In this document: piece by piece, positions 25,716 through 32,878 of the stretch
Numbering within the stretch: position 1 is the first letter of the stretch
Layout: the number at the start of each line of letters is the position of its first letter
From: Streptomyces litmocidini
GTDB lineage: Bacteria > Actinomycetota > Actinomycetes > Streptomycetales > Streptomycetaceae
NCBI RefSeq assembly: GCF_014649755.1
Contig: NZ_BMTQ01000002.1
Coordinates: forward strand, 1-64,000
Direction of reading: 5' to 3'
Length of the DNA: 64,000 nt
Translations under genes and position numbers: made by a program
Notes under the pieces: generated by a model
Told to the model about the DNA's origin: nothing
The model's input: only the letters and a program-made list of their open reading frames with translations
Database searches by the model: none

Positions 25716-26734
25716 CGGACACGCCCCAGGGCCCGGCGGGTCCAGCCGGTGACGGTGTCGGCGGAGACGTACGCGGCGGGGTCCTCCCGTACGGGACCGT
25801 CGAGGAGCCCGTGCGCCGCGCAGAACTCGTCGTTGAAGACGGTGTCGAAGTACCGCTGCGGCCCGTCCGGGAAGACGGCCGCGATCCGGGTCCCGCGCGG
25901 CCGCGTCCGGGCCAGCCAGCCGGCGACCAGCGCGACGGCGCCCACGCTCCAGCCGCCGGTGGCGAACTGCCGCGAGGCCAGTCGGCGGGCCGCGCGGACC
26001 GCCTCCGCCGGGCCCACCCAGTGCACCTCGTCGAAGGCCCCGTGGTCGACGTTCCCGGGGTGGATGGAGGAGCCGAGGCCGCGCATCAGCCGCTCCCCGG
26101 CCGGAAGGCCGAAGACGGTGGAGTCCACCGAGTCCACCCCGACCAGCTCCAGGGCCGGGCTGGAGCCGGCGCGCAGGGCCCGGGAGATCCCGGCCGAGTG
26201 GCCGCCGGTGCCGACCGCGCAGACCAGGACGTCGATCCGGTCGAGCTGCGCGGACAGCTCGGCGGCGAGCCCCGCGTACGCGGCGGGGTTGTCGGGGTTC
26301 CCGTACTGGTCGGGCCACCAGGCCCCGTCGAGGCTCCCGAGCAGCTCGGCGACCCGGTCCATCCGGGCCTGCTGCCAGCCGCCGTGCGGGCTGGGCTCGG
26401 GGACGACGTGGACCCGGGCCCCGTGGGCGACGAGCATCCGCTCGACGATCGGTTCGAGACCGGGGTCGGTGACGACGTGCACGGGGTGGCCGTGGAGCAC
26501 GCCCGCGAGGGCGAGGCCGAGACCGAGGGTCCCGGAGGTCGACTCGACGATCGGGGCGCCGGGCCGCAGCTCCCCGCGGCGGCGGGCCTGCTCGACCATG
26601 TAGAGGGCGGCGCGGTCCTTGATGCCGCCGAAGTTGAAGCCTTCGAGCTTGGCCCAGTAGCCGTCGTCCGTCCACAGGACGGGGGTGTTGCCGACGGTCT
26701 GTCCGTCGACGGGAAGCGCCGGTGGTGCGGTCAT
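25712..26734 (-). CDS. PLP-dependent cysteine synthase family protein
   Basis: 340 residues of the fold type II beta-family. The PLP lysine is K39 in [16 protein letters not shown], where cysteine synthases have PSGSVKDR. The substrate-binding loop is [17 protein letters not shown], and the phosphate-binding glycine loop is [17 protein letters not shown]. Late sequence includes [17 protein letters not shown], which is typical of SbnA- or CBS-like enzymes. Replacement of Ser-Gly-Ser before the lysine and an odd tail suggest a beta-replacement reaction other than housekeeping cysteine synthesis. It is followed by, and coupled to, an MFS exporter. A small His-rich secreted protein precedes it. 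Confidence 0.85.
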   Translation of the reverse strand: MTAPPALPVDGQTVGNTPVLWTDDGYWAKLEGFNFGGIKDRAALYMVEQARRRGELRPGAPIVESTSGTLGLGLALAGVLHGHPVHVVTDPGLEPIVERMLVAHGARVHVVPEPSPHGGWQQARMDRVAELLGSLDGAWWPDQYGNPDNPAAYAGLAAELSAQLDRIDVLVCAVGTGGHSAGISRALRAGSSPALELVGVDSVDSTVFGLPAGERLMRGLGSSIHPGNVDHGAFDEVHWVGPAEAVRAARRLASRQFATGGWSVGAVALVAGWLARTRPRGTRIAAVFPDGPQRYFDTVFNDEFCAAHGLLDGPVREDPAAYVSADTVTGWTRRALGRVR

Positions 26735-26795
26735 GGGGGTGTGTCCTCGGGGGGTGTGCGGAAGGGAACCTGGTCACGCGAGTGCGGGACCCGGC

Positions 26796-27173
26796 TCAGT
26801 TCCGGTCCACCCCGAGGGCGAGCAGCAGCCGGCCCGGTTCGGGGCCGGGGCCCGCCCGGTACCGGACGCAGCGCGCGCGGGGATCGGTGCGGAGGTCCGC
26901 CGCGTGGGGCGGGGCCGAGGCTCCGTCGGCGTCGGGCGCGGCGAGCGGGGAGGCGGGGGCCTGCGCGGGGAGGTGGGCGTCGAAGGTCCAGGCGTCCCCG
27001 GACCGCTCGCAGCCGTGGGAGTGCGCGGGGGCGGAGACGGTGGCGGTGCCGGAGGTCGGCAGCACGTGCCCGTGGGAGCCGTGGCAGACGCTCACGAGGA
27101 GGGCGAGGAGCGCGAGCAGGACGAGCACGGCGGGCGCCCGCCGGCTCACATCGCTCACACGCTCGTCACTCAT
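26796..27173 (-). CDS. small secreted or membrane-tethered His-rich protein, function unknown
   Basis: 125 residues. Residues about 12-30 form one hydrophobic helix (APAVLVLLALLALLVSV). It is followed by a histidine/cysteine-bearing segment, CHGSHGHVLP, then APAHSHGC and later PPHAAD. This could be a signal sequence followed by a metal-binding tail, but I do not recognise the family. It lies 61 bases upstream of the cysteine-synthase-like gene on the same strand and may share its operon. The ribosome site is weak, so the start is uncertain. Confidence 0.5.
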   Translation of the reverse strand: MSDERVSDVSRRAPAVLVLLALLALLVSVCHGSHGHVLPTSGTATVSAPAHSHGCERSGDAWTFDAHLPAQAPASPLAAPDADGASAPPHAADLRTDPRARCVRYRAGPGPEPGRLLLALGVDRN

Positions 27174-27257
27174 GGTGCGCGTGAGGTTACGGTGGGGCGC
27201 GACGCGGCCGCAAAGAGGCGGGCCCGGTTTCGGCCACCGTTTACTTCAGACAGGCCC

Positions 27258-27358
27258 GTCCCGCTCCGGACGGGTCCACCCCGCCCCGGACGGGTCCGGA
27301 GGGGTTCCCGTCCGCTCCGGACGGGCGCAGGGGTTCCCGTCCGCTCCGGACGGGTCCT
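27258..27358. repeat. imperfect tandem CCGGACGGG hairpin repeats, possible terminator
   Basis: Four copies of CCGCTCCGGACGGG or CCCCGGACGGG occur in about 100 bases. Two are preceded by CCCGT, giving hairpins of the form CCCGTCCG-CTC-CGGACGGG. They lie just past the stop of the minus-strand MerR gene, so they may end its transcript or stabilise its 3' end. Confidence 0.75.
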
Positions 27359-27361
27359 CCG

Positions 27362-28102
27362 TCAGAGGTTCCGCTCCGCGTAGACCTCCATCGCGTCCCG
27401 GACGAGGACCGCGGTGCCCTCGCCGTGCTTGTCGTAGTTGGCGGTGAAGCGCGGGTCGTCGACGTACATCCGCCCGAGGCCGATCACGTACTCCCTGCTC
27501 GGCGTCGTGGTCGTCGACAGCCACGCGATCTGGCGCCGTGCGATCTCCTGCACCTCGTCGCTGTCGGCGGCCAGGCCGTCCCGGGCCGCTCGTCCGAAGT
27601 CGCGGGCGATGCCGGCCTGCTCCTCCACGAACGCCTTCTTCTCGGCGTCGGTGAGCGAGCGCCACCAGCGGTCGCCCTTCTCGTACGCGTCGCGGCCCCA
27701 GCGCTCGGTGACCTCCTCCTCGTACCGCGTGTGGTCGAAACCGTCGAACACCTCGTCGGCCATGAGTTCCTCTCCTCTCTCGGTCTTCCGCAGAGTGGTC
27801 CGCACCGACGCGATCTGGCGTCCGATGCGCTCGCGCTCCCGCTCCAGGAGGGCGAGATGGGTGCGCAGGGCGGCGGAGGCGTCCCGCTGCCCCGCGAGGA
27901 CCTCGGCGATGGCGGGCAGCGAGAGCCCCAGCTCGCGCAGCAGCAGGATCCGCTGCAGCCGCACGAGCCCCGCCTGGTCGTAGTACCGGTAACCGTTCGC
28001 GCCGATCCGGCTCGGCTCCAGCAGTCCGCGCTCCCCGTAGTGCCGGAGGGTGCGGCTGGTGGTGCCGGCCTTCTTGGCGATCTCCTGGATCGACCACTCC
28101 AT
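27362..28102 (-). CDS. MerR-family regulator with TipAS-like C-terminal domain
   Basis: 246 residues. The N-terminal MerR winged helix (about 1-70) reads WSIQEIAKKAGTTSRTLRHYGERGLLEPSRIG then GYRYYD. A dimerisation coiled coil spans about 80-120. The C-terminal all-helical domain (about 130-246) resembles TipAS, which binds thiopeptide-type antibiotics covalently. Unlike TipAL, I see no reactive cysteine in the predicted ligand domain, so the ligand may be different or non-covalent. The ATG of MEWSIQEIAKK lies seven bases after a -10 box, so translation is probably leaderless. An operator palindrome lies inside its own promoter, implying autoregulation. Confidence 0.9.
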   Translation of the reverse strand: MEWSIQEIAKKAGTTSRTLRHYGERGLLEPSRIGANGYRYYDQAGLVRLQRILLLRELGLSLPAIAEVLAGQRDASAALRTHLALLERERERIGRQIASVRTTLRKTERGEELMADEVFDGFDHTRYEEEVTERWGRDAYEKGDRWWRSLTDAEKKAFVEEQAGIARDFGRAARDGLAADSDEVQEIARRQIAWLSTTTTPSREYVIGLGRMYVDDPRFTANYDKHGEGTAVLVRDAMEVYAERNL

Positions 28103-28109
28103 GCCGAGA

Positions 28110-28140
28110 ACGCTAGATCTTGACGCTGCGTCAAGGTCAA
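28110..28140 (-). promoter_or_regulatory. MerR-type promoter with 19-base spacer and embedded operator
   Basis: Minus-strand TTGACC (28140-28135) and TAGCGT (28115-28110) are separated by exactly 19 bases, the stretched spacing on which MerR activators act. Within the spacer lies the perfect palindrome CTTGACGC-A-GCGTCAAG (28119-28135). The -10 ends seven bases before the ATG, so the mRNA should begin at or next to the start codon. Confidence 0.85.
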
Positions 28141-28160
28141 GCGGAGCGTCCGGACACACG

Positions 28161-28199
28161 ACGAAGGCCCGGATCCAGTGACTGGATCCGGGCCTTCGT
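28161..28199 (-). terminator. strong hairpin terminator after tRNA-fMet
   Basis: An 18-bp perfect stem (28161-28178 with 28182-28199) closed by a three-base loop begins ACGAAGGCCCGG. It sits 11 bases past the 3' end of the minus-strand tRNA-fMet. It shares its GAAGGCCC base with three other tRNA-associated hairpins in this window. Confidence 0.85.
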
Positions 28200-28209
28200 C
28201 GCTACTGAG

Positions 28210-28283
28210 TAGCGGGGACAGGATTTGAACCTGCGACCTCTGGGTTATGAGCCCAGCGAGCTACCGAGCTGCTCCACCCCGCG
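28210..28283 (-). tRNA. initiator tRNA-fMet (CAT)
   Basis: A 74-base cloverleaf with anticodon CAT in GGGCTCATAACCC, three G-C pairs at the base of the anticodon loop, and an unpaired first position (C1 opposite T72). Both are hallmarks of initiator tRNA. D-loop AGCTCGGTAG and T-loop GGTTCAAATCC are canonical. CCA is not encoded. Confidence 0.97.
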
Positions 28284-28336
28284 TCGGTAAACACGACTCT
28301 ACGGCATGACTGGGGCGATCACGAAATCGGTTTCCG

Positions 28337-28831
28337 TCAGCACCCGCAGTCGTCGGAGTCGACCGGCGCCGTCAGCGGGTCGGCGGCCTTCTCCGCGGGC
28401 CCCTCCCACGTCTCGTACGCGAAGCCCTCGCGCACCCAGTACTCGAAGCCGCCGAGCATCTCCTTCACCTGGAAGCCCAGCTCGGCGAGGGCCAGCGCGG
28501 CGCGCGTGGCGCCGTTGCAGCCGGGGCCCCAGCAGTACGTGACGACCGGCACGGACCGGTCGAGCAGCTGCTCGGCCTGCTCGGGGACGAGCGCGGTCGG
28601 CAGGTGGACCGCGCCGGGGACGTGGCCCTGGTCCCAGGAGGCGGTGGACCGGGAGTCGATCACCACGAAGCCCGGGTCGGTCCCCTCGGCGGCGGCGGTG
28701 GCGAGCGCGGAGGCCACGTCGGAGACGTCGGCGTGGAAGGCGAGGCTGGCGGAGAAGTAGGCGGCCGCGGCGGCGGGGGAGGCCGGCGGCGTGCGGAGTA
28801 CGGGGTTGACCTGCGGAGTCGTCGTCGTCAT
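28337..28831 (-). CDS. rhodanese-domain protein
   Basis: 164 residues. A single rhodanese domain has the substrate-strand motif FVVIDSRSTASWDQGHVPGAVHLP and an active-site loop VTYCWGPGCNGATRAALALAELGF. The catalytic cysteine is probably the first or second Cys of CWGPGC. It ends in DDCGC, which could be redox-active or metal-binding. Likely a thiosulfate/persulfide sulfurtransferase or sulfur carrier in the cytoplasm. The ATG at MTTTTPQVNP is preferred over the longer frame. It is divergent from the ECF41 sigma gene, but no functional link is visible. Confidence 0.9.
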   Translation of the reverse strand: MTTTTPQVNPVLRTPPASPAAAAAYFSASLAFHADVSDVASALATAAAEGTDPGFVVIDSRSTASWDQGHVPGAVHLPTALVPEQAEQLLDRSVPVVTYCWGPGCNGATRAALALAELGFQVKEMLGGFEYWVREGFAYETWEGPAEKAADPLTAPVDSDDCGC

Positions 28832-28970
28832 GGTGATCAATCTACGGACGAAGATCACCGTGCTGAAGTGGGGATTCACGGCGATCGGGGGCACCGGCCG
28901 GGGAATCCCGGGCGTTCGCCACGAGACGGCGGGGATCTCACACACCGGAATCCGGAGGCCCGGTCTCCGC

Positions 28971-28997
28971 TGTCACATCCGCAGCATTCCATCCGTC
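28971..28997 (+). promoter_or_regulatory. ECF41-type autoregulatory promoter
   Basis: TGTCACA at 28971-28977 and CGTC at 28994-28997 are separated by exactly 16 bases. This equals the ECF41 consensus reported by Wecke and colleagues (TGTCACA-N16-CGTC). It lies directly upstream of an ECF41 sigma gene. Confidence 0.9.
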
Positions 28998-29035
28998 ATG
29001 ACGGCATGACGGGACGCGAACGGGGAGATCGACGA

Positions 29036-29962
29036 GTGGACCACGAAACGGCAGTCGGCCAGGGGCTCGACAAGGACTTCCTGGCCCGGCGCTTCGACGC
29101 CGACCGCGGCCATCTGCGGGCGGTGGCCTACCGCATGCTGGGCTCGCTCAGCGAGGCCGAGGACGCCGTCCAGGAGGCCTGGTTCAAGCTCAGCCGCAGC
29201 GACGTCAGCGGGGTGGAGAACCTCAGTGGCTGGCTGACCACGGTCGTCGGCCGCGTCTGCCTGGACATGCTGCGCTCGCGCGGCTCGCGCCGCGAGGACC
29301 CGCTGGAGTACTACGTCCCCGACCCGGTCGTCCGGGTCGCCGACACCACCGACCCGGAGCACGCGGCCGAGCTCACCGAATCCGTCGGGCTCGCGCTCCT
29401 CGTCGTCCTGGACGCCCTGGGGCCGGCGGAGCGGCTCGCGTTCGTGCTGCACGACATGTTCGCCGTCTCCTTCGACGAGATCGCGAAGATCGTGGACCGC
29501 ACCCCGGCGGCGACCCGCCAGCTCGCCAGCCGCGCCCGCCGCCGGGTCCAGGACGCCACCCCCGCCCCCGGCCCGGACGCACGGCGGCAGCGGGAGATCG
29601 CCGACGCCTTCATGGCCGCCGCGCACGGCGGCGACTTCGAGGGGCTGCTCGCCGTCCTCGACCCGGACGTGGTGCTGCGCGCGGACGGCGGCAGGACCCT
29701 CGCGGCCGTCTCCCGGGTCGTCCGGGGCGCCGAGGCCGTCATCGCGCAGGCCCTCACGTACGCGAAGTTCCGCACGGGCGCGCTGCGGGTCGTGGCCAAC
29801 GGCCAGCCCGCCGTCCTGTCGGTCGTCGAGGGACGCCCGGGCGCGCTCATGACGTTCACGATCGTCGGGGACCGGATCGTCGAACTGCACATCCTGGCGG
29901 ACCCGGAGCGCGTCGAGGCGCTCGGCTTCACGGAGGAGGACCTGGCCGGGGCGACGTACTGA
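29036..29962 (+). CDS. ECF41-family sigma factor (SigJ-like) with SnoaL-like C-terminal domain
   Basis: 308 residues. Sigma region 2 (about 15-85) holds FLARRFDADRGHLRAVAYRMLG and SEAEDAVQEAWFKL. Sigma region 4 (about 125-185) includes PAERLAFVLHDMFAVSFDEIAKI. The C-terminal 110 residues form an NTF2/SnoaL-like domain (AFMAAAHGGDFEGLLAVLDPDVVLRADGG) carrying the DGG signature, which in ECF41 proteins modulates activity in place of an anti-sigma factor. The GTG with GGGGAG eight bases upstream is preferred. An in-frame ATG at 29006 lies at the predicted transcription start and could serve as a leaderless start. The COE-type carboxymuconolactone gene usually adjacent to ECF41 is absent here. 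Confidence 0.92.
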   Translation: MDHETAVGQGLDKDFLARRFDADRGHLRAVAYRMLGSLSEAEDAVQEAWFKLSRSDVSGVENLSGWLTTVVGRVCLDMLRSRGSRREDPLEYYVPDPVVRVADTTDPEHAAELTESVGLALLVVLDALGPAERLAFVLHDMFAVSFDEIAKIVDRTPAATRQLASRARRRVQDATPAPGPDARRQREIADAFMAAAHGGDFEGLLAVLDPDVVLRADGGRTLAAVSRVVRGAEAVIAQALTYAKFRTGALRVVANGQPAVLSVVEGRPGALMTFTIVGDRIVELHILADPERVEALGFTEEDLAGATY

Positions 29963-30007
29963 TCCGGCCCCCGTCCCGTACCGCCGACCGCACCGCCCGA
30001 CGGGCGG

Positions 30008-30589
30008 TCACCTCTCCCTGGCGGCCCACCAGCTCCCGGCCGCCAGGGAGGCGCCCGCGCTCGCGACGCCGAGGAGGGCGCCCGCCGCGACGTCGCCGGG
30101 GTAGTGCACGCCGGTGTGGACCCTGGAGTAGCCCACGGTCCACGCCAGGGCCGCGAGGGGCAGCGACAGGGGCGGCAGCACCGACCCCACGGCGGTGGCG
30201 AAGGCGACCGCCGACGCGGTGTGCCCGGAGGGGAACGACGCCGAGGTCGGCATGGGGACGTGCCGGCCCACCACCACCCGGGCCGCCTCCCGGTCCGGCC
30301 GCGGCCTGCGGACCAGCCGCTTGCCCAGCAGGTTCGCCGAGGCCGAGGCCACCGCGATCGCCCCGACCCCGGCGAGCGCGGCCCGTCGCGGCCGGCCCGG
30401 GACCAGTGCGAGGGCCGCGGCGACGGTGAAGGAGATCTTGGAGTGGTTCGCCGCCGTGGAGAGCCGGCGGAGCGTGGTGTCGAGCGTGGGCGTGGAAGTG
30501 GCGGCCACCGCGGCGTACAGGGCGCCGTCGACGGCCCGGATGTCGTGCAGGACCGCCCGGAGGGTCCCGGTCGTCGTGTCGTCCGTCAT
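30008..30589 (-). CDS. PAP2-superfamily membrane phosphatase
   Basis: 193 residues with about five hydrophobic helices. It carries all three parts of the phosphatase signature: KRLVRRPRPDR, then SFPSGHTASAVAFA, then YSRVHTGVHYPGDVAAG. It probably dephosphorylates a lipid (phosphatidate or undecaprenyl pyrophosphate type) with its active site outside the cytoplasm. It lies about 135 bases downstream of, and on the same strand as, a diacylglycerol-kinase-like gene, so the pair may act on related lipids. The ATG of MTDDTTTGTL is used. Confidence 0.92.
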   Translation of the reverse strand: MTDDTTTGTLRAVLHDIRAVDGALYAAVAATSTPTLDTTLRRLSTAANHSKISFTVAAALALVPGRPRRAALAGVGAIAVASASANLLGKRLVRRPRPDREAARVVVGRHVPMPTSASFPSGHTASAVAFATAVGSVLPPLSLPLAALAWTVGYSRVHTGVHYPGDVAAGALLGVASAGASLAAGSWWAARER

Positions 30590-30600
30590 GCTCCGCTCCT

Positions 30601-30722
30601 AGGGGGTTCGGTGGTACGGGAGTTCAAAGGGGGCGGGAGTTCGAGGGGCAAGGGGTTCAAGGGGCAAGGGGTTCAAGAGGTACGGGGAGGGCGGGGGGGC
30701 AAGGGGTCCGGGGGTACGGGGT
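30601..30722. repeat. G-rich short tandem repeats between the lipid kinase and PAP2 genes
   Basis: The plus strand is a run of GGGGCAAGGGGTTCAA-like units and shorter variants (GGTACGGGGTTCAAGAGG, GGGGGTACGGGG), making the transcript of the minus-strand operon C-rich here. Units GGGGCAAGGGGTTCAA at about 30653 and 30669 are nearly identical. No gene is seen. The G-runs could form quadruplex structures on the plus strand. Confidence 0.75.
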
Positions 30723-32096
30723 TCAAGAGGGACGGGAGCCCCACGGGTCGCCCCGGTCCGGCTCCTCGGGGAAGGCCAGCCGGGTCAGGCGCCGCCAGTC
30801 CAGGGGCGGCGGCGGCACCGGCGACCCCGGCCGGCCGCGGGGCACGAGGACCCGCAGGGCGCGCGGACGCAGGGCGCAGACCACGGGCGTGGGCAGGGTC
30901 AGCGCCTCGCCGTCCACGGCGACGGGGATGACGGCGCCCGCGCCGGGGCCGCCCCCGACCTCCACCCTACGGGCCGTCAGGACGTTCAGGCCGGTCGCCC
31001 GGTTGCCCAGGACCGCCAGCTCCGCCGCCTGGGCGGCCCCGTCCACCCGGACGCCGATCACCCCGAGCACGCCGCCGTCGAGGCGCGTCCTGCGGGCGGC
31101 GACCGTGCCGAACGGGTCGGGCGCCGCGTACGGGTTGTTGCTGACGAGGAGCGCCTGCTGCGCGGTGAGCGGGGTGGAGTCGGCGAGCGCGTCGAGTCGG
31201 TCGCCCTCACCGCCCTGGAGCAGATCGGGCAGGGCGTCGAGGGCCGTGCCGGCCTTCGCGTCGCGGTACTCGGGGCGCTGGACCACGTCCGCGTACACCC
31301 CGAAGGAGACGGTGTTGACGAACGGCCGCCCGGCGACGTCGCCGAGGTCGACCCGGAGCTCCTCCCCGTCGGTCAGCGCGTCGAGGCAGCGGGACGGATC
31401 GGAGCGGTCCAGGCCCAGGTCCATGGCGAAGTGGTTGCGGGTGCCGGCCGAGATCACCAGGAACGGCAGGTCGTGCTCGGCGGCGACCTCGGCCACCAGC
31501 GCCTGCGTGCCGTCGCCGCCGGCCACCCCGAGCAGATCGGCGCCCTCCGCCACGGCCTTGCGCGCGAGGCCGGCGACATCGGCGGGGGCGGACGGGTCGA
31601 GCAGGATCACCCGGGCCCCGAGCGCCTCCGCCCGCTCGACGAGCCGGAACCGCTCGACCTTCCCGCCCCCGGACTTCGGGTTCATGATCAGGACGGGTCG
31701 GCGGGGCGGGACGCCGGGCTCGCCCCGCATCAGCACGTCCCGCTCGTCCTCCGGCCGGCGCAGGGCGGACCGGGCGCAGGACAGCGCCACGCCCCACAGC
31801 CCCAGGGCCACGAGGGCGTTCACCCAGACGCCCCCGACGACGTACAGATAGAGGGTCACGAGGGGCGCGGCCACCGCGAGCACCCCGCCGAGCAGCCGCA
31901 ACGGCCCGCGGTGCGCGAGGAACCACCAGACGCCGACGGCCGAAGCGGCCAGCCCCACGATCCCGCTCAACAGGACCAGCGGCCCGCTGCCGAGCGCGGC
32001 CAGCAGGGCCGCGCCCGCGACCGCCATGGCGATCAGCGCCCGGCGGGCCAGCCTCTGGGCCTCCCCCGCCGGATCACCGGAACCGCTCGCCGTCAC
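30723..32096 (-). CDS. diacylglycerol/sphingosine-kinase-like protein
   Basis: 457 residues. The N-terminal third holds four hydrophobic helices (about 20-115). The lipid-kinase catalytic domain begins at VLIMNPKSGGGKVERF. The nucleotide-binding signature is LLGVAGGDGTQALVAEVA, followed by FLVISAGTRNHFAMDLGL and VNTVSFGVYADVVQRPEYRDAKAG. Such enzymes phosphorylate diacylglycerol or related lipids to recycle membrane precursors. The GTG of VTASGSGDP has GGAGG eight bases upstream; a GTG three codons earlier overlaps that site. It precedes the PAP2 phosphatase on the same strand. Confidence 0.9.
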   Translation of the reverse strand: MTASGSGDPAGEAQRLARRALIAMAVAGAALLAALGSGPLVLLSGIVGLAASAVGVWWFLAHRGPLRLLGGVLAVAAPLVTLYLYVVGGVWVNALVALGLWGVALSCARSALRRPEDERDVLMRGEPGVPPRRPVLIMNPKSGGGKVERFRLVERAEALGARVILLDPSAPADVAGLARKAVAEGADLLGVAGGDGTQALVAEVAAEHDLPFLVISAGTRNHFAMDLGLDRSDPSRCLDALTDGEELRVDLGDVAGRPFVNTVSFGVYADVVQRPEYRDAKAGTALDALPDLLQGGEGDRLDALADSTPLTAQQALLVSNNPYAAPDPFGTVAARRTRLDGGVLGVIGVRVDGAAQAAELAVLGNRATGLNVLTARRVEVGGGPGAGAVIPVAVDGEALTLPTPVVCALRPRALRVLVPRGRPGSPVPPPPLDWRRLTRLAFPEEPDRGDPWGSRPS

Positions 32097-32552
32097 CGAC
32101 CCCACCTCCGCACTCCGCGTCCACGCTTCCCCACGTTCCCCCTACCCGCCCCCGGGAAGAGCCCGTTCGGAGGAAGGATCCCCGGGGAACAGGACGACGG
32201 GAACGCGGGGAAGGTTCTCGGACCGACGAAGGTCACACGGTCGGAACCGGGTGGGTCGCCGCGTCTCCGGCGTGATGGCCGGTCAACTCACGCTCATGCC
32301 ACGGTCCGGCCACCGGCCGCGTTCCTCTCGCATCGCGTCGACCTTCCGGGACGCCTTGACGAGTGAGGGGGCCGGCCGGCTCCGGCCGGCACGAGGAGGA
32401 CACGGGCGACGAGGAGTTCGACATGCCGCTGGGGACGGAGCCGCCCCTCGCCCGCAGGCGGTGAGGCCGTCAGGTGCCCCCGGCCCGCCGGGATCCGCCT
32501 CCCGCCCGGACCGTCCGCTCACGCCTTGCTCGCGCACCCGCCCCGGAACGAC
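32097..32552. other. gene-poor interval
   Basis: About 455 bases with open frames in several directions but no frame showing good start, ribosome site and codon bias together. A GCCGGCCGG-CT-CCGGCCGGC inverted repeat lies near 32374-32391. The stretch could hold a decayed gene or an unrecognised short one. Confidence 0.4.
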
Positions 32553-32590
32553 GGAGCGCCCCACCCGGTCGGAACCGGGCGGGGCGCTCC
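32553..32590 (-). terminator. terminator hairpin after tRNA-Lys
   Basis: GGAGCGCCCC (32553-32562) pairs with GGGGCGCTCC (32581-32590), and an inner ACCCGGT/ACCGGGC stem extends it. It lies 38 bases past the tRNA-Lys 3' end on the minus strand. Confidence 0.7.
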
Positions 32591-32628
32591 ACAGCAGGTC
32601 AGAGGGTTTCCCCCTCCCCTGCCTTCGG

Positions 32629-32701
32629 TAGGCCGTGTGGGACTCGAACCCACAACCAATGGATTAAAAGTCCACTGCTCTGCCAATTGAGCTAACGGCC
32701 C
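32629..32701 (-). tRNA. tRNA-Lys (TTT)
   Basis: A 73-base cloverleaf with anticodon TTT in GGACTTTTAATCC, D-arm GCTCAATTGGCAGAGC and T-arm GTGGGTTCGAGTCCCAC. G1 pairs with T72 as a wobble. CCA is not encoded. Confidence 0.97.
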
Positions 32702-32878
32702 GTGGACAAGCACACCCGAGCAGCATAGCCCGAGAGGGCCCGGGAACCGATCGGGTATCCGACACCGGCCGTGCCTCGGGCGTGGCGGAGGCTCGATCCG
32801 CGGGGTGCCGGTACGGGACAGGGCCCGTACCGGCACCGGAGTGCTCGTACGGGCCCTGGCTCAGGGGATCAGGCGATG

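Noticed and set aside
32283..32564. A 93-codon minus-strand frame between the lipid-kinase and tRNA-Lys genes
   Set aside because: Codon bias is not typical, it runs into the terminator hairpin, and no domain is visible.
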